Shown here: positions 1 through 11,073 of the stretch, piece after piece
How the letters are laid out: each line of letters begins with the position of its first letter
How positions within the stretch are numbered: position 1 is the stretch's first letter
Assembly (NCBI GenBank): GCA_026120185.1
Contig: JANUWF010003366.1
Location: forward strand, 1,302,001 to 1,366,000
Length of the DNA stretch: 64,000 nucleotides
Origin: Voacanga thouarsii
Taxonomy: Eukaryota; Streptophyta; Magnoliopsida; Gentianales; Apocynaceae
Direction: 5' to 3'
The notes under the pieces: model-generated
What the model saw: only the letters and a program-made list of their open reading frames with translations
Database searches by the model: none
Told to the model about the DNA's origin: nothing
Translations under genes and position numbers: made by a program

Positions 1-408
1 GCACATTTGATTTTGTATTTTTAAATTATTTTTTTATTATATGAGCTAATGTTATATTACCTTAATAAAGTTTTGCTTTTGAATTATATTGTTTGTTTTT
101 GTTTTGAGCTAACATAACTAAAATATAAGCTCTATTATTAAATTATTAAATTCTATTACTTATTTTATTCATTGTGTTTATCAATTTAATAATGCCTCTA
201 TTGTTAAATTGATTAATATAAATTTTTTTTGCATTAAAAATATATTTATATTATAATTTTATTTCCTTTTTGTGGGATATTCTCAAGATAGGAGTAATTA
301 TTTACTCCTATTAATACTTACCTAATAATTTGCAAAACAAATTAATAAATGTCTTTTAATTTAATAAACAAGCATTTTTTAATTTAAACTATTTCATAAA
401 TGTCTTTT

Positions 409-411
<3 letters not shown>

Positions 412-450
<39 letters not shown>
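412..450. repeat. (TA)n microsatellite
   Basis: An almost pure alternating TA run of about 39 bases, ending in a short interrupted ATAATA tail. Confidence 0.95.
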
Positions 451-455
<5 letters not shown>

Positions 456-696
456 AAATTTTGAGGACAATAAATTTTATGAATAAACTTATCTAAAGTA
501 CTCTTAGTCAAATTATTTAAAAAATTAAAATATAATATTTAGAATGTTAGAGAAATAAGAATAAATAAAATATACACATACATATATTATTATAAATATA
601 AATACTTTTAAAATCAATTATTTTATAAATATAGATACATTTACTTTATATACATATTATTTTTTATGTACTAATTATATTTACTCATATTTTGTG

Positions 697-698
<2 letters not shown>

Positions 699-736
<38 letters not shown>
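699..736. repeat. (TA)n microsatellite
   Basis: Pure TA run of about 38 bases followed by a short GTGTG transition. Shorter TG and TA runs follow near 837-905. Confidence 0.95.
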
Positions 737-737
<1 letters not shown>

Positions 738-1575
738 CGTGTGTATATATATAAGCATTTGTTATTTTAAAAATCCCTTAACTTTTTGGGATAAAAATTG
801 AAAAGAAGAAAAAATAAAATTAAGTTGCCTAATTAATGTGTGTGTGTGTGTATATGTATATATATATATACATATACATAATACATATATATAGATATAT
901 ACATATATATTATACATTTTGATAATTAATATATATAATATAACATATATAAAAATATTTTATACATATAATACATTTAAAAATATAAGTATTTTTAATA
1001 TTTACTCATTTATGATCCTAGATAAATCCGTGATTTAAATTTGATTATTCATTCTTACTAAGTATCTGAACCACCAATTGTCTTTTTATGATTTATTAAT
1101 CATTCAAATAGATGAATATCATTTGAAATGCCTGTTTAAGGAACCATCAATCTCCTTTCTCACTCACAACTGATTAACTCCTCCTGTGTCCATTAAATAA
1201 TGTTATTATTAGATCTTTTTTGGGAGATTGAAAAAAATAAAAATATTTATAGAGTCTTCTAATTTCTATGTATACTAAATTAAAGTATTTTACTACATTA
1301 TTTTTTATTTTCTTTAGTATCTTCTTTATTAACTCTATCCCCTCTTTTCCCTCTGATCAATCGAAAACCCGTGTGAAAAGGAAAAAGAGATAATTTCTTA
1401 TTTTTTCTTTTTTAAAATGAAAAAGAAATAATAGGCTAGAAATGAAAGTCTTTTTTTGCATAGATTCTCTATTGCTTTGTCACAACAAAAATATAGGACG
1501 CAAAAATTTAATTATCTACTTAATTACAAATTATTATATATATAATATATATATTATATATAGTGTACATTATAT

Positions 1576-1578
<3 letters not shown>

Positions 1579-1621
<43 letters not shown>
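1579..1621. repeat. (GT)n(AT)n compound microsatellite
   Basis: A short GT run (about 1579-1590) passes directly into an AT run (about 1591-1621). Imperfect TA palindromes flank it upstream (1535-1580). Confidence 0.95.
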
Positions 1622-1627
<6 letters not shown>

Positions 1628-1670
1628 CATACTAGATATATAATTGCAAATTATATGTACTATGCGGGTT

Positions 1671-1874
1671 GTTCAAGGCCGGGCAGTCCGGGGATAGGCT
1701 GGGATGGGTTGGGGATCATGCGATCCCTGTTCCCAGCCCCACCTTGCCTAGCAAGCCGAGGAATGAAACCTGTCCCCAACCTTATCCCCGCCTAAATCAG
1801 GGAATCTTCGGCCCCGTCGGGCCTAGCCTGGCCTGGCCGGGCCCCTGCTTTATTCTTGGGAATTGCCATCCCTA
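1671..1874 (-). mobile_element. hAT-like transposon end, GC-rich fragment
   Basis: A 200-base GC-rich island in very AT-rich surroundings. Read on the minus strand it begins TAGGGATGGCAATT at 1874 and runs into repeated GGGCCGGGCC and GGGGATAAGG-type blocks. Plant hAT-related elements commonly begin with a (C/T)AGGGRTGGCAA-type terminus followed by G-rich, CGGG-containing subterminal repeats, so I read this as one such end. No partner end or 8-bp target duplication was found. It could instead be a stand-alone GC-rich repeat. Confidence 0.45.
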
Positions 1875-1899
1875 AATACTATTTATATAGTGTGACAAA

Positions 1900-2474
1900 A
1901 AGGACACATTAATAAATAAGCATAGTTATTTTAGGGATGCTTAAAAAATATGGTCATTAAAATTTGGGACAGTATGATTGATTGTGTCATAAAAAATGGG
2001 ACGGAATTGTATTTATTTGTTGCTATTCCGGGACATTTATATAATAAAGTATCTCCAATTTTGAGACGTAATAGATATAAAACGTAGCAAAAAAATAGAC
2101 AGAATCAAAAATTTGTGTTGTCAATTATGGGACACTTCAATATAATGTCCCAATGTTAACGTCATTAGAGTATTTAAGCATAGTCAATTTAGAGACACTT
2201 TTAAAAAAAGTGTTGAGATGCTTTTAGAAAAGCGTTAGAAAGTTTAGAGACGCTTATATAAAAAACGACGTTATATTTTGAGACGCTTATATAAAAAGCA
2301 TCGATAATTTAATTTACCGACGCAACGTCTTGCATAATAAAATTTCTTGGCAACACCACCTCTAACAACACATGTGGGGATACTTATAAAAGCGTTGGTG
2401 AATAATTTTATGACACAAATTAACGTCTCAAAATAAATTTATTAACATCCCTAAATGCTTAGTTTGTTGTAGTG
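1900..2474. mobile_element. CACTA transposon terminal fragment
   Basis: The segment ends TTTGTTGTAGTG at 2474, the inverse of a CACTACAACAAA CACTA terminus. It is filled with short repeats around GAGACGCTTATATAAAAA and AAAAGCGTYG-type inverted partners (for example near 2218, 2258, 2285 and 2390), as expected for the subterminal binding-site arrays of En/Spm elements. The opposite terminus and the 3-bp target duplication were not found, so this is a truncated or deleted copy. Its left limit is uncertain. Confidence 0.6.
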
Positions 2475-3265
2475 TTTTATTAAAATCATTATTTCCCTAC
2501 ATTTATTATTTAAAATATATCAGTTTGATTCACATTTTCAAACCTTTTTACCTATTAAAGAAATTTAATAAATAATATAATTTAACAAAAACATTTCTAC
2601 TATGTTAAGTTATATGTTTCAAGCACGATACTTATTGTATTTATATTTATTATTTTTTAATTACTGAAAATTTTCTAGAACTCGATGGACCCACCAATTG
2701 AGGTTAATGAAATCAGCACCGTTCGATATAATGTGACATAACACGCTTAAAAAGATTTTGTGTGAGTGAGCAAGCAAATCACCAGCCATAAATTTCAAAG
2801 GAAAGACTGGTTAAAAGAAACAATGCCAGCTTAACAAAGTAATACCAATACTCGCAAGTCAAAGACAACGCGTTCAATAATAAAAGCCAGTCACGACTTT
2901 CTCCGTATTCAACGCCAACTAATTCATCAATCAGCATGGACTAATTAGACACAGACCAGAGTTTTACTTTAACGGATTGTGGAAATAAACACTAGTGGTG
3001 TTGCAAGTGCAATCTCATCTAGTCGACAATTGCCTAGCACCACCAACTAGCATGTCTTTCGGTTTTGATCCCAAAATGATTTGAATTATATATAACTATA
3101 ATAAGTTTTATTTTATACATCACAAATACGAATATATTCAATCAGTTACATAATAATTCAGTGATTAAATAATTGACTCATAATAAGAAAATTAAAGTAT
3201 AAAGCCTAATAGAACGTAAATCTTAATACATATAAGTCACGGGCTCCATGCGAACTTTAAAAGTT
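2475..3265. other. non-coding stretch, nothing recognised
   Basis: Moderately AT-rich. No long frame, no transposon end and no RNA gene recognised. Base composition between 2690 and 3060 is more even than its surroundings, so this could be an old repeat or host intergenic DNA. Confidence 0.4.
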
Positions 3266-3607
3266 TGTTTGGAATGTAGAAAATGGAGGGAGATTAGAGG
3301 AGAGAAAACCGATGGTTTGAATATTAGATGTTTTGATTAATCTTTAAAAAAAAAAAAACAAAAGAAATGGGAGGGAAATGAAGGGATATAAAAGTTTCAA
3401 CTTCCTTTCTATCAAAAAGTTGATAGAAATAGAAGAGGAAAAAAATCTCATTTAATGAATTTTTAATAAAATGATTAAAATATTTTTAAAAATAAAATAT
3501 TTAAAATTATTACATCAAATTAGTAGATAAAAATAAAAATAAAAATTTTATTATTTCTTTATGTAGGCGCTATTTTTAATCTTTTTCTCTCTATGTCTAA
3601 CTAAACA
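3266..3607. mobile_element. possible MITE with purine/pyrimidine-asymmetric ends
   Basis: It starts TGTTTGGAATGTAG and ends CTAACTAAACA, which are loosely inverted. The left part (3280-3440) is purine-rich with GGAGGGAG and GGGAGGG blocks. The right side and its flank (3580-3660) are rich in CTCC and CCTTCC blocks, with an AT-rich core between. This layout is typical of small hAT-type plant MITEs with TGTTTGG termini. The inverted match is poor and I could not fix a target duplication, so the call is tentative. Confidence 0.35.
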
Positions 3608-4937
3608 CCATAAATAATTATTGACCTCCTCTCCTATCCTTCCTTCTCCTTTCCTTCCTCGTAGCCCAAAAAGGCTCTAAGCTCGACACTATCACCCTCT
3701 TTAAACTAATCGTGCCTTGGACTAAAAACCAAATTGATTAATATATCAAGGCATCACCAATATCAAGATATACATAAGTATTAACTACAATCATTCATAA
3801 CCTGAATCATACATTTCCCTATTAATCAAATTAAGTCAATCGCAGCAACTCAATCAAATCAGTAGATGCTGCTTAGAAAATCAATCAAAATATCAATTAA
3901 TTTAGCTATACAATCATGCCATTTGAACTGTGTAGGTACCAAACATAAGAGAAATCAACATGATTGATAGGAAAAAAAAAAAAAAAATCTAGAATTACAT
4001 AAATATTCAAAAGATAATCTTTAAAATATCAAAGATAGAATCTTTGTTAAACATTCTCAAAGTCTCAAAATCAAATATTTAAAACAAGACAGAATCTAAT
4101 TAACTTGAATAAAAAAGGAAACAAAAAAGAACATTCACAAATAAGAGAAAATTTAAAAGATAAAACTTAATTTTCTCAAAATCATGAGTTCTTCTTGCCT
4201 CCAAATTCCATCTTTCTTTGAAGCCTTCCTTTAGTGCTTGGCCTCGAGAACGATAACAGAATTATGAATAGTTGCGAGTTACTTCGTGGAATACTACCCT
4301 AAGGTCCTTTTCTATAGCTTTCAAACCGATCTAGTGTTTAACTATGACTTTGCACCACCTCAAAGCTTGTTTCCCAAAGTTTCTGGACTGTTGCATGGGC
4401 ACTAGCATGGCCGTGCACTTGCCCCTACAATGACAGGCTTGTTTGCTCGTAGCTGGCATAGCATGCATGGCTGTGCTGCTAGCCATGCACTTCCTCTGAG
4501 AGGAGTGATTTTACTCTGTTTAGGTACATAATTAGTATGGTCACTCTATTTAGGTCCATAATTAGTATGGTCGTACCGTTAGCCATGCATAGTTTGTACC
4601 GTTAGCCATGGATAGTTTGTATGCTTCGAAAAAATTTTAAATTATGTTTCAATTCTTTCCAAATTCAGCAATAATCTTTATTAAAAAACTGACCAGTAAG
4701 CCTTTGTTTCACTTATTTTTTTATTAAGATGTCTTAAAAATATATAAACGCATACAACAGAAACTATCTATAATCACATAAAAGAACATATAAAAATTAA
4801 ATATAAGACTTTTAAAAATATGATATTTTCACATTTAACATCTTCCAACAGAATTTGATTAGTCAAAACTTTGTTAGATGTGCATTTGAACGTCACTGAC
4901 CAAATACCCACTATCGATTGCAAAACCCACTGTGTTC
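3608..4937. other. non-coding stretch, probably old repeat
   Basis: No convincing gene. The part at 4180-4480 is less AT-rich and alternates GCATGG/CCATGC-like words, which suggests an old LTR, but no LTR boundary was identified. Two short direct repeats at 4513-4618 are listed separately. Confidence 0.4.
4513..4618. repeat. two adjacent short tandem duplications
   Basis: A 30-bp unit beginning ACTCTRTTTAGGT occurs twice (4513-4542 and 4543-4572). A 23-bp unit beginning GTACCGTTAGCCATG follows twice (4573-4595 and 4596-4618). Copies differ by only one or two bases, so both duplications look recent. Confidence 0.85.
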
Positions 4938-5102
4938 ATGGAAGGAATAAAAGTTGATGAGGAGGTCGCAATTCCAAATGAAGGAGAAGCCTCTCAAGGA
5001 AAAAAAACAAAAGAAGCAAAAGAGTCAAAGACAAACCCTCCTGTAGATAAAAAAAGGAGAAAGGTAAAACCACCGCCATATAAAAAATGTTCTAAAAAAT
5101 AA
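4938..5102 (+). CDS. short lysine-rich ORF, unrecognised
   Basis: A 54-codon frame from ATG at 4938 to TAA at 5102. The first third is acidic (MEGIKVDEEVAIPNEGE) and the rest is strongly basic, with several KKK/KKRRK clusters like a nuclear localisation signal. I do not recognise a family. Such a charged N-terminus would fit a hAT-type transposase upstream of a BED finger, but no finger follows. There is no supporting neighbour, so it may be chance. Confidence 0.15.
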   Translation: MEGIKVDEEVAIPNEGEASQGKKTKEAKESKTNPPVDKKRRKVKPPPYKKCSKK

Positions 5103-5207
5103 GTAAAATATGGGTTATTTTACTAGATTGGAGTTTGATAATAATAAGCTGGTTGAAATTCTTGTGGGTAAGATTATGTTGCTTCTTCTAGGATAGTTTG
5201 AACTAAC

Positions 5208-5248
5208 AGCATGTGGAATGATATGAATAGCACGTGGAATGATATGAG
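5208..5248. repeat. 21-bp tandem duplication next to LINE tail
   Basis: AGCATGTGGAATGATATGAA is followed directly by a near-copy beginning AGCACGTGG, and then by the T-run that forms the LINE poly(A) tail on the minus strand. Confidence 0.8.
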
Positions 5249-5389
5249 TTTTTTTTTTTTTTTTTTTTTTTAATGAAAATGGTTTGCAGAGACCGTAGAT
5301 TTTATTTACATAAGTTTGAGCGTAAAAAAACTTAGCCATTTGAATGATACATCTTGCATCGCAGAGAGGGAGTTTGAAGAAAATCTAAA

Positions 5390-7701
5390 ATACATGGTCC
5401 ATGATCTAGCTGAGGGAGATACTAAAAAGAATGATAAACAATTTGAGAGACCAATGAACAGCCTATATTCGCCAAGTGATCTGCCATTTGTTTCCTTCCG
5501 ATATACATGGTTGAAGGAGATTACTTGGAAGGACCGGGAGATGTAATCAAGATGCCTAAAAATATTTCTCACCCTCGAGGGCCGAATAGCTTCATTAGAA
5601 ATGTGGTTAACTAGAACTTGAGAATCAGTTTGGACTTGTAGTTCAGATACTCCTTTCCTCAAGCATAGCTTCAAGCCTTGAACCAAACCTTTCAGCTTAG
5701 CTTCCATGTTTGTAGCAAAACTAATATCCATGGCAAAGGCTGTCCGTACAGAACCGACCATCACCATACCTTAGAATGCCTCCAATACCAGAGATGCCCG
5801 GATTCCCTTCTGAGGCACCATCCACCTTGAGCATCCATGAGGATGGAGATGAAGTCTGCCAAACCACCGGGGTAATCCTGGCCTAGATTCAAACTGGCAT
5901 GTGATGTCAAAAGATGCTAACGAAGAGTACAAAAAGCCAGATGGTTTTGGACAGGGGGACAGAATAGAAGAATATGAGAAGAAGTTCTTAACATTGAAAT
6001 GCAATCTGGAGAGATTTAGATCGGCTCCATCATAGACAAGCCGATTTAGTTCTTTCCAGGCCCCCCAGAAGACTCCTGCAATGTAAAACTGAGCCATGAT
6101 TTTAACATCCCGGCTTTTATTCCACCAAGACATCAAGAAAGTATAAAAACGAATTTGTTCATCAAATTGAATGCCAAACAAATTAGCCATAGGAAGCTAT
6201 AAGCCCCGTGTAACTGAACAGTCTTTAAATAAATGCTGAAGAGTGTCTTCCGCAGCAAAACAAAAGGAAAAACAGGAGGGGAATTGAGAGCGAAGCTGAT
6301 GGAGCTTGGAGTAGCTGAAGGCAGAATATTATTCACCAATTTCCAAAGAAAAGTCTTCACTGTGAGGATAAGTGAGCTTTTCTAGAGAGAAGATAAATAC
6401 AAGCCTCCAATTCAAAATAAGTATCCGTTTTAAAAAAATTCACACGGATTAAGAAGCTTTTGAAAATGACTAATACACCCTTAATTAATATTTTGACATT
6501 TCAAAATTTGTGTTTACTTATTCTCTCACTATATAATTCTCCTCTCCTTCTAGCAATATTCTCTCACTTCATAATTACATTATTAAAGGGCTAAATAAGG
6601 AAATTTTTTGCAAAATAATACTTATTGTGCAATAAAAAATTTACTCCTAAAACGACACTTATTTTGAATCGGAGATAGTAGCATTGACAATTTCTTACCT
6701 CTAATTAGCTGGCATGCTGAGCCTGTTGTAAAATTCCCTGTAGGAATGCATTTCCAAATAGGTTTGTCATTGCAAACAGACGAAGCCGAGGGAGATATGG
6801 CAGAAAGAACATGCTAAGCTAGAGGAGGATCAAGAAGTGACAATATGAAGTCAGACCTCCAAAAATCATTTGCCACACAATCCTGAACTGTAAGCGATGG
6901 AAATGTGATGGAAAATTCAGATTTCCCAGGCAACCAATAGAGGACCAATCATCAAACCAAAAGGAAGAATTTCCTTTCAAGCATTCAAAACCTACATTCT
7001 CTTCAGCAACTTTCCCTACCTCCAATATCCACTTCCAAGACCTAGATGACGTGCTAGAAGGCTGCAGCAAAGAAGAATGTAATTAAGCGCATTATGCTTA
7101 CCCAGAAAAAGGAGGACCATAAGGTATCTCTGTTGTGAAATTTCCACCAAAGCTTAATGGCAAAAGCACACAAATCGCTTGAAGAGACCATATGCCAAGG
7201 CCATTCTCATCAATCGGAAAGCACAAATCAGACCATCTCTTCCAGTAGCGACGATTTCAATGCTGAGTTTTCTCCCATAAGAAGTTAAAAAAAAAAAAAA
7301 AATTCAGCGTCCATAAAAACACTGAGTGGAGGCCGAACTGATTGGAGGGTGTAAAGTGGGACTGAAGATAGGATTGACTTCACAAAACTCAAGGATTTAA
7401 ATCGCCATCCCTCAACTCCCTTTCAGATATTATCCAGGAGTAACTGAAAATGTACTCTTTTCCTTCGGTCTTTAAAAATTTGACATCCCAAGTATGAGAA
7501 AAGCAGACCCCTTCTGCAAAATCCCAGTAGTCGTTGCACCATTTAGGCTCGACTAGATGCCATTTTTCAAATACCACAAAAGAACTCCTGTATGGGTTTA
7601 TTTGCTAGACTGAGGTCATCTCATATAGCTTCAAAATATCCATAACCACCTTTTAAGTTTTTCTTCGAAGCTATGGTAAAAAAGATCGTATCATCTGCAA
7701 A
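5390..7701 (-). pseudogene. LINE ORF2 C-terminal half: RT, zf-RVT, RNase H
   Basis: Broken coding region of the LINE polymerase, which reverse-transcribes the element RNA at the insertion site. Near 7690-7701 the minus strand encodes FADDTIFF, the catalytic YADD/FADD motif of reverse transcriptase. At 7330-7450 it encodes a thumb-like segment with SILSSVPLYTLQS. At 7100-7220 it encodes KLWWKFHNRDTLW, and at 6940-7060 FWFDDWSSIG, both typical of plant LINE proteins. At 6133-6360 KTFLWKLVNNILPS marks the zinc-binding RT C-terminal domain. At 5470-5840 an RNase H-like domain shows VDGASEGNPG, then EAKLKGLVQGLKL, then QTDSQVLV, carrying the expected acidic residues. Frames shift near 5745, 6180, 6350 and 7100, and stops occur throughout. 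Confidence 0.8.
6400..6678. mobile_element. Stowaway-type MITE inside the LINE
   Basis: A 279-bp insertion with good terminal inverted repeats. The left end contains CTCCAATTCAAAATAAG and the right end, reverse-complemented, contains CTCCGATTCAAAATAAG. Both then continue into a GTTTTA word. A TA dinucleotide flanks each side (6398-6399 and 6679-6680), the target duplication used by Tc1/mariner elements. The CTCCnnnYCAAAATAAGT terminus is typical of plant Stowaway MITEs. It has no coding capacity, and the LINE protein-coding sequence lies on both sides of it. Confidence 0.85.
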
Positions 7702-7723
7702 ACTTAAATGTGATGATGGAATA

Positions 7724-8880
7724 TGATGGGTGCTTTGTGTGTATATTCTTGTGCATAAGAAATATTCTCAACAATTCACACAAATAAATCAAGTTTAAAT
7801 ATAAAGTACTAAAATTACTAACACACAACATACATTCAGGCAAGTATACCCATCATGTAGCATAGAGTTCTAGTTGGAAAATATCGTTTCTCGCGAGTAT
7901 AGTGGCAAATATTCCTACCATGCCCTTGTTTAATTGTTTGGTAAATTATCCCATTGGGATGGTGGCAAATAGGAAAGAAAGATCAACCAACCTAAGTATG
8001 CCTAAGAATCATCCTTAGATCACCAAGCATCTTTAGGAAGAGAAGGATAAGTTATGGAATTCAAAAGGTATTTCACATGGTTAAGTTAAACCTCAATCAG
8101 CTAAATAGATCCATTAATACTCTACATTGGCAACAATTGGGCAATCTAAATTATGATCCACACTCTCTCAAGTTATGAATGTTCTACCCTCAACCTCATT
8201 AATGTGTATCTCTACTTCACCAACCTAGTTCAAAGGGTATTAAGACTAATTACCCATTCTCCATTTGGGAGAAATGATGTCCCTATCTCTAGGCAACCCC
8301 ATGCCCCTTCAATCACTTGGTTCTATGTCCTTAAAATCTCTCTCAAGTTAATCAAGGGCAAACCCATATGGTAAATGAATTAATCGAGCCTCTCAACTTT
8401 AACTCTATCTCTCGAAATCATTAAAGTCAAGATAAACTCAAAAATCAACAACCCAATACAATATAGTGACTAAATGCTAAAATAGATTTCAATAAATCAA
8501 CATAGAAGCTAAGATCTAACAAATATAAAGGTTCAACCTTTTAACTACAAAATGAATCATGAATATCCAACAAAAACAAGAAAAGAAACACAAGAGAAAA
8601 GAAAATAAACTCTTAGATAAGTTGTGCTTTTTTTCTTCTTGAATCTCCTCCTTGAAGATGCCTTCTCTTCTTCAAAAATGGCTAAGATCCCTTCCTTAGG
8701 TTCCTCCTTGGAGCACTAGGGTTTGAAGGCTACTCATCTCCCTCTCTATTCGTCCTTTGACAAGATAGCAATAGGAGCTATTTATAGTCCCCTTTGAAAA
8801 CCCTTGAAATATACTCTGTACTGACTTGTCCTAACATGAACCAGGGCCTATTGTAATTGTAGACTAGTGCTGGTTGAATT
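7724..8880 (-). repeat. probable LTR, Athila/Tat-like, minus strand
   Basis: On the minus strand this segment carries a CTCGCGAGAAACG block followed by GATGGGTATACTTGCCTG and ends GCACCCATCA at 7724. The U5 end of the Athila-type LTR at 9767-11073 has the very similar order of words GATACTCGCTAA, GATGGGTATACTTGCTC. A CTATTTATAG promoter-like box lies near 8778. The right limit is not sharp and no target duplication was found. Confidence 0.4.
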
Positions 8881-9433
8881 AGAGATTAAATTTAGGTGCT
8901 AAAATAGAGTTAATCTAATTTTGCAAGGATTGGGACTTTAGGCGAGTTCTAAAACCAATTGTTCAAGATAATTATCTTTCTATGATAAGTTTCCTAATTT
9001 AATCTCAAAGAACGTTTCTAAGACAAATAGGTATCCTAATTTGATTTAGATTTATATTCTATTTCCTATTTTTATTTTGTTAGTTTCCCATTTCTTGTAT
9101 TTTTTAGATTTGATAGTTTCCTATTTGTTTCCTCCCTTATATTTTATTTACGACATCATAAGAATTTATTCAAGTTAATTATTCAAGAGTTTGTTTATAA
9201 GATTTAGAGAAGAACATAATATAAAAGTATACTTCTTTTGAGTTTCTTATGGGTTCGACACCTTATTTATCCAAGTACTACATATTTCGGTGGTGGGTTA
9301 AATTTGTTGGCGTATGATGACTGTATTTTATGACCCATGTTTTTTATGTCTTAAAACTCCACAACAAATTTTAGTAGCATTGCCAAGTTATTTATGTTCT
9401 TTGGTTTATCAATTCTGTTGTTCCTCGTCACAA
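8881..9433 (+). repeat. probable LTR 3' part preceding a primer binding site
   Basis: Non-coding sequence with repeated AGTTTCCTATTT words near 9070 and 9115, as seen in plant LTR leaders. It ends at about 9433, eight bases before a degenerate Athila-type primer binding site. The start of this LTR is not identifiable, so it is probably truncated. Confidence 0.35.
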
Positions 9434-9440
9434 CAAATTT

Positions 9441-9458
9441 TGGTACCGTTGCTGGGGA
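9441..9458 (+). promoter_or_regulatory. degenerate Athila/Tat primer binding site
   Basis: TGGTACCGTTGCTGGGGA resembles the TGGCGCCGTTGCCGGGGA segment that follows the 5' LTR in Athila/Tat elements. The differences are C-to-T at two places and G-to-A at one. A second partial copy (CAACAAATTTTAGTAGCAT) lies about 70 bases upstream, near 9362-9380. Confidence 0.55.
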
Positions 9459-9766
9459 ATTCTATTTCCTTTTCTTCATCTTTGAACAATTCTTTGATAG
9501 TTAAGCTTGCTGAGTTCTTTTGGTGCTAAATTTTTTTTCTTTTTATTTTAACTTTTGTTATTATTTGTTTTGGAGGTTGTCCTATTTTGGTATACGAATA
9601 TTTTGGAGTGGTAAGAAGGATTGAATAGAGAGATAAAAATAAGTCCATTGAATCAAATCCCAAGAAGACAAGAATTTGTGGAGATGTAGCTCATCTAGAG
9701 GGAGATACTTCAACCCAATCTAAGTTTTCTGTAGTTGGTGCACCATAATATGAGCAACTTGGTCAT
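9459..9766 (+). other. leader or gag-start remnant of a truncated Athila-like element
   Basis: Continues from the primer binding site without an open frame. Around 9610-9720 one frame reads RRIERDKNKS-like and HLEGDTSTQS-like stretches, which could be a worn gag N-terminus, but this is too weak to call a gene. Element D begins directly at 9767. Confidence 0.3.
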
Positions 9767-11073
9767 TGATAGGGCTAAAAAGTGTTGATATTTTTCCTAA
9801 CTACTTGAGGTAATTTTGTGATATTTTTAGTTTAATAGCTAGTCAATTCCCTTACAAATTGATAGCTAGTTTAGAAGGGGTTTTTATGTTTTTATGTAGA
9901 AAATGGAGATTTTGTGCGAAATCGTTCACTTCTAGAGTTGAACTGGCACTGGCCCAGTATAGGTGAACCGACCTTGGCTTAGATCTAGAAGAATAGAGCA
10001 AAATAAGGGGGGAAATAGAGGAGCTAGGGAAATTCCAGACTGAAACTGGCGCTAGCCCAATCGAAGTGACCCGACGCCGACTCTAATCGAGGTAATACAG
10101 TTTTGAAGTTTGATTTTCTGCAGAATTGGAAGATATCAAGAATTGTTTTTTGGTATTTACCTTATACTCGGATAAGAAGTCTTGATGAATTTTTTCGACA
10201 TCTTAATAAGCTATAAATACACATGAATTTCAAGAGAAAAGAGGTGGATACAAAGATAAAAAAGAAGAATCACTCACTAAAAAGGAGAATCCACCAAGAA
10301 TAGGAGCATTGTTCAAGAGGGGTTTCAATTGAAGAGGAAGAGGGTCTTTCTATTAGTTCTTTTTTTTTTCCTTTTGTTTTCTTTTTCTTGAATGATGATG
10401 ATATTATTGTTTTAATTATATTTAGATGTTGTTCTTGAATTCATGAGGTTGTATCGACGTTAGTTTTAAAATCAATTTGTTATTATTTCTGATATTTGGT
10501 TACTTGATTTAATTGATGAATTGATTGAATGATCTTTCTTTCTAATGGATTTGAAAAACAAAGTTAGGAGAAAGTTCAATTTAATTTTGTACTTGTTATA
10601 TCTTAGTTGGATTGCAAAAGAATGTTAAGAACAAGAACTCAGGTAATTCAAATATTGGTTTATTTCACCTAGAATATAGGGCTATTATATCACCTAGAAT
10701 ATGGGGGTATTTGTGAAGACCAAGTTTCAGGCATCTTTTAAGTGAGGTTGGTGAGATAGAATATATCCATTAAGTTACTTATAAGATAGGGAATCATGGA
10801 TTGAAAAAGAAGTGATTCTAAGTTATTCTTTCACTGTGCCAGAATAATAATTAATTGAGATATTTGGTAGTGAATCAATGTTATGTTTTTAATAATTTCA
10901 GACTATATACATGAATCCTCTCCTATATCTTGTAATAATTTAGTTTATTTTCTTTTTAATCAATTTAGTTAATAGGGTCAACAATATATGAAAAGTGACT
11001 AATACTTGTTCTAATTAGAGGATCGATACTCGCTAATTTTCTATAATATGTTTAATGATGGGTATACTTGCTC
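9767..11073 (+). repeat. 5' LTR of element D (3'-truncated)
   Basis: Starts TGATAGGGCTAAAAAGTG, without the polypurine tract that precedes the 3' copy, so it is the upstream LTR. It contains two CTGGCRCTRGCCC-type GC-rich modules (about 9942-10090). It breaks at 11070-11076, where sequence that matches other LTRs of this type (GTATACTTGCTC) passes straight into the gag of element C. Confidence 0.75.

Larger units (their letters stand above)
1..1670. other. AT-rich non-coding stretch
   Basis: Very AT-rich DNA with several TA and TG microsatellites and short poly-A/T runs. I see no coding potential, no RNA gene and no recognisable transposon end. The only longer reading frame comes from translating a TA array and has no support. 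Confidence 0.7.
5249..7723 (-). mobile_element. 5'-truncated LINE (non-LTR retrotransposon)
   Basis: On the minus strand this reads from the catalytic part of a LINE reverse transcriptase (about 7700) through its thumb region, a zinc-knuckle-type region and a C-terminal RNase H domain, and ends in a 23-base poly(A) tail (T-run 5249-5271 on the plus strand). The 5' part is missing: the sequence changes to LTR-like DNA at about 7724. A Stowaway MITE (6400-6678) interrupts it. Frameshifts and stops show it is dead. The order RT, zf-RVT-like, RNase H, poly(A) is the usual plant L1-type arrangement. Confidence 0.85.

Noticed and set aside
1583..1875. Two overlapping short frames across a TA array and GC island
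   Set aside because: One starts by translating a microsatellite. Both end in a GC-rich repeat and neither shows a domain.
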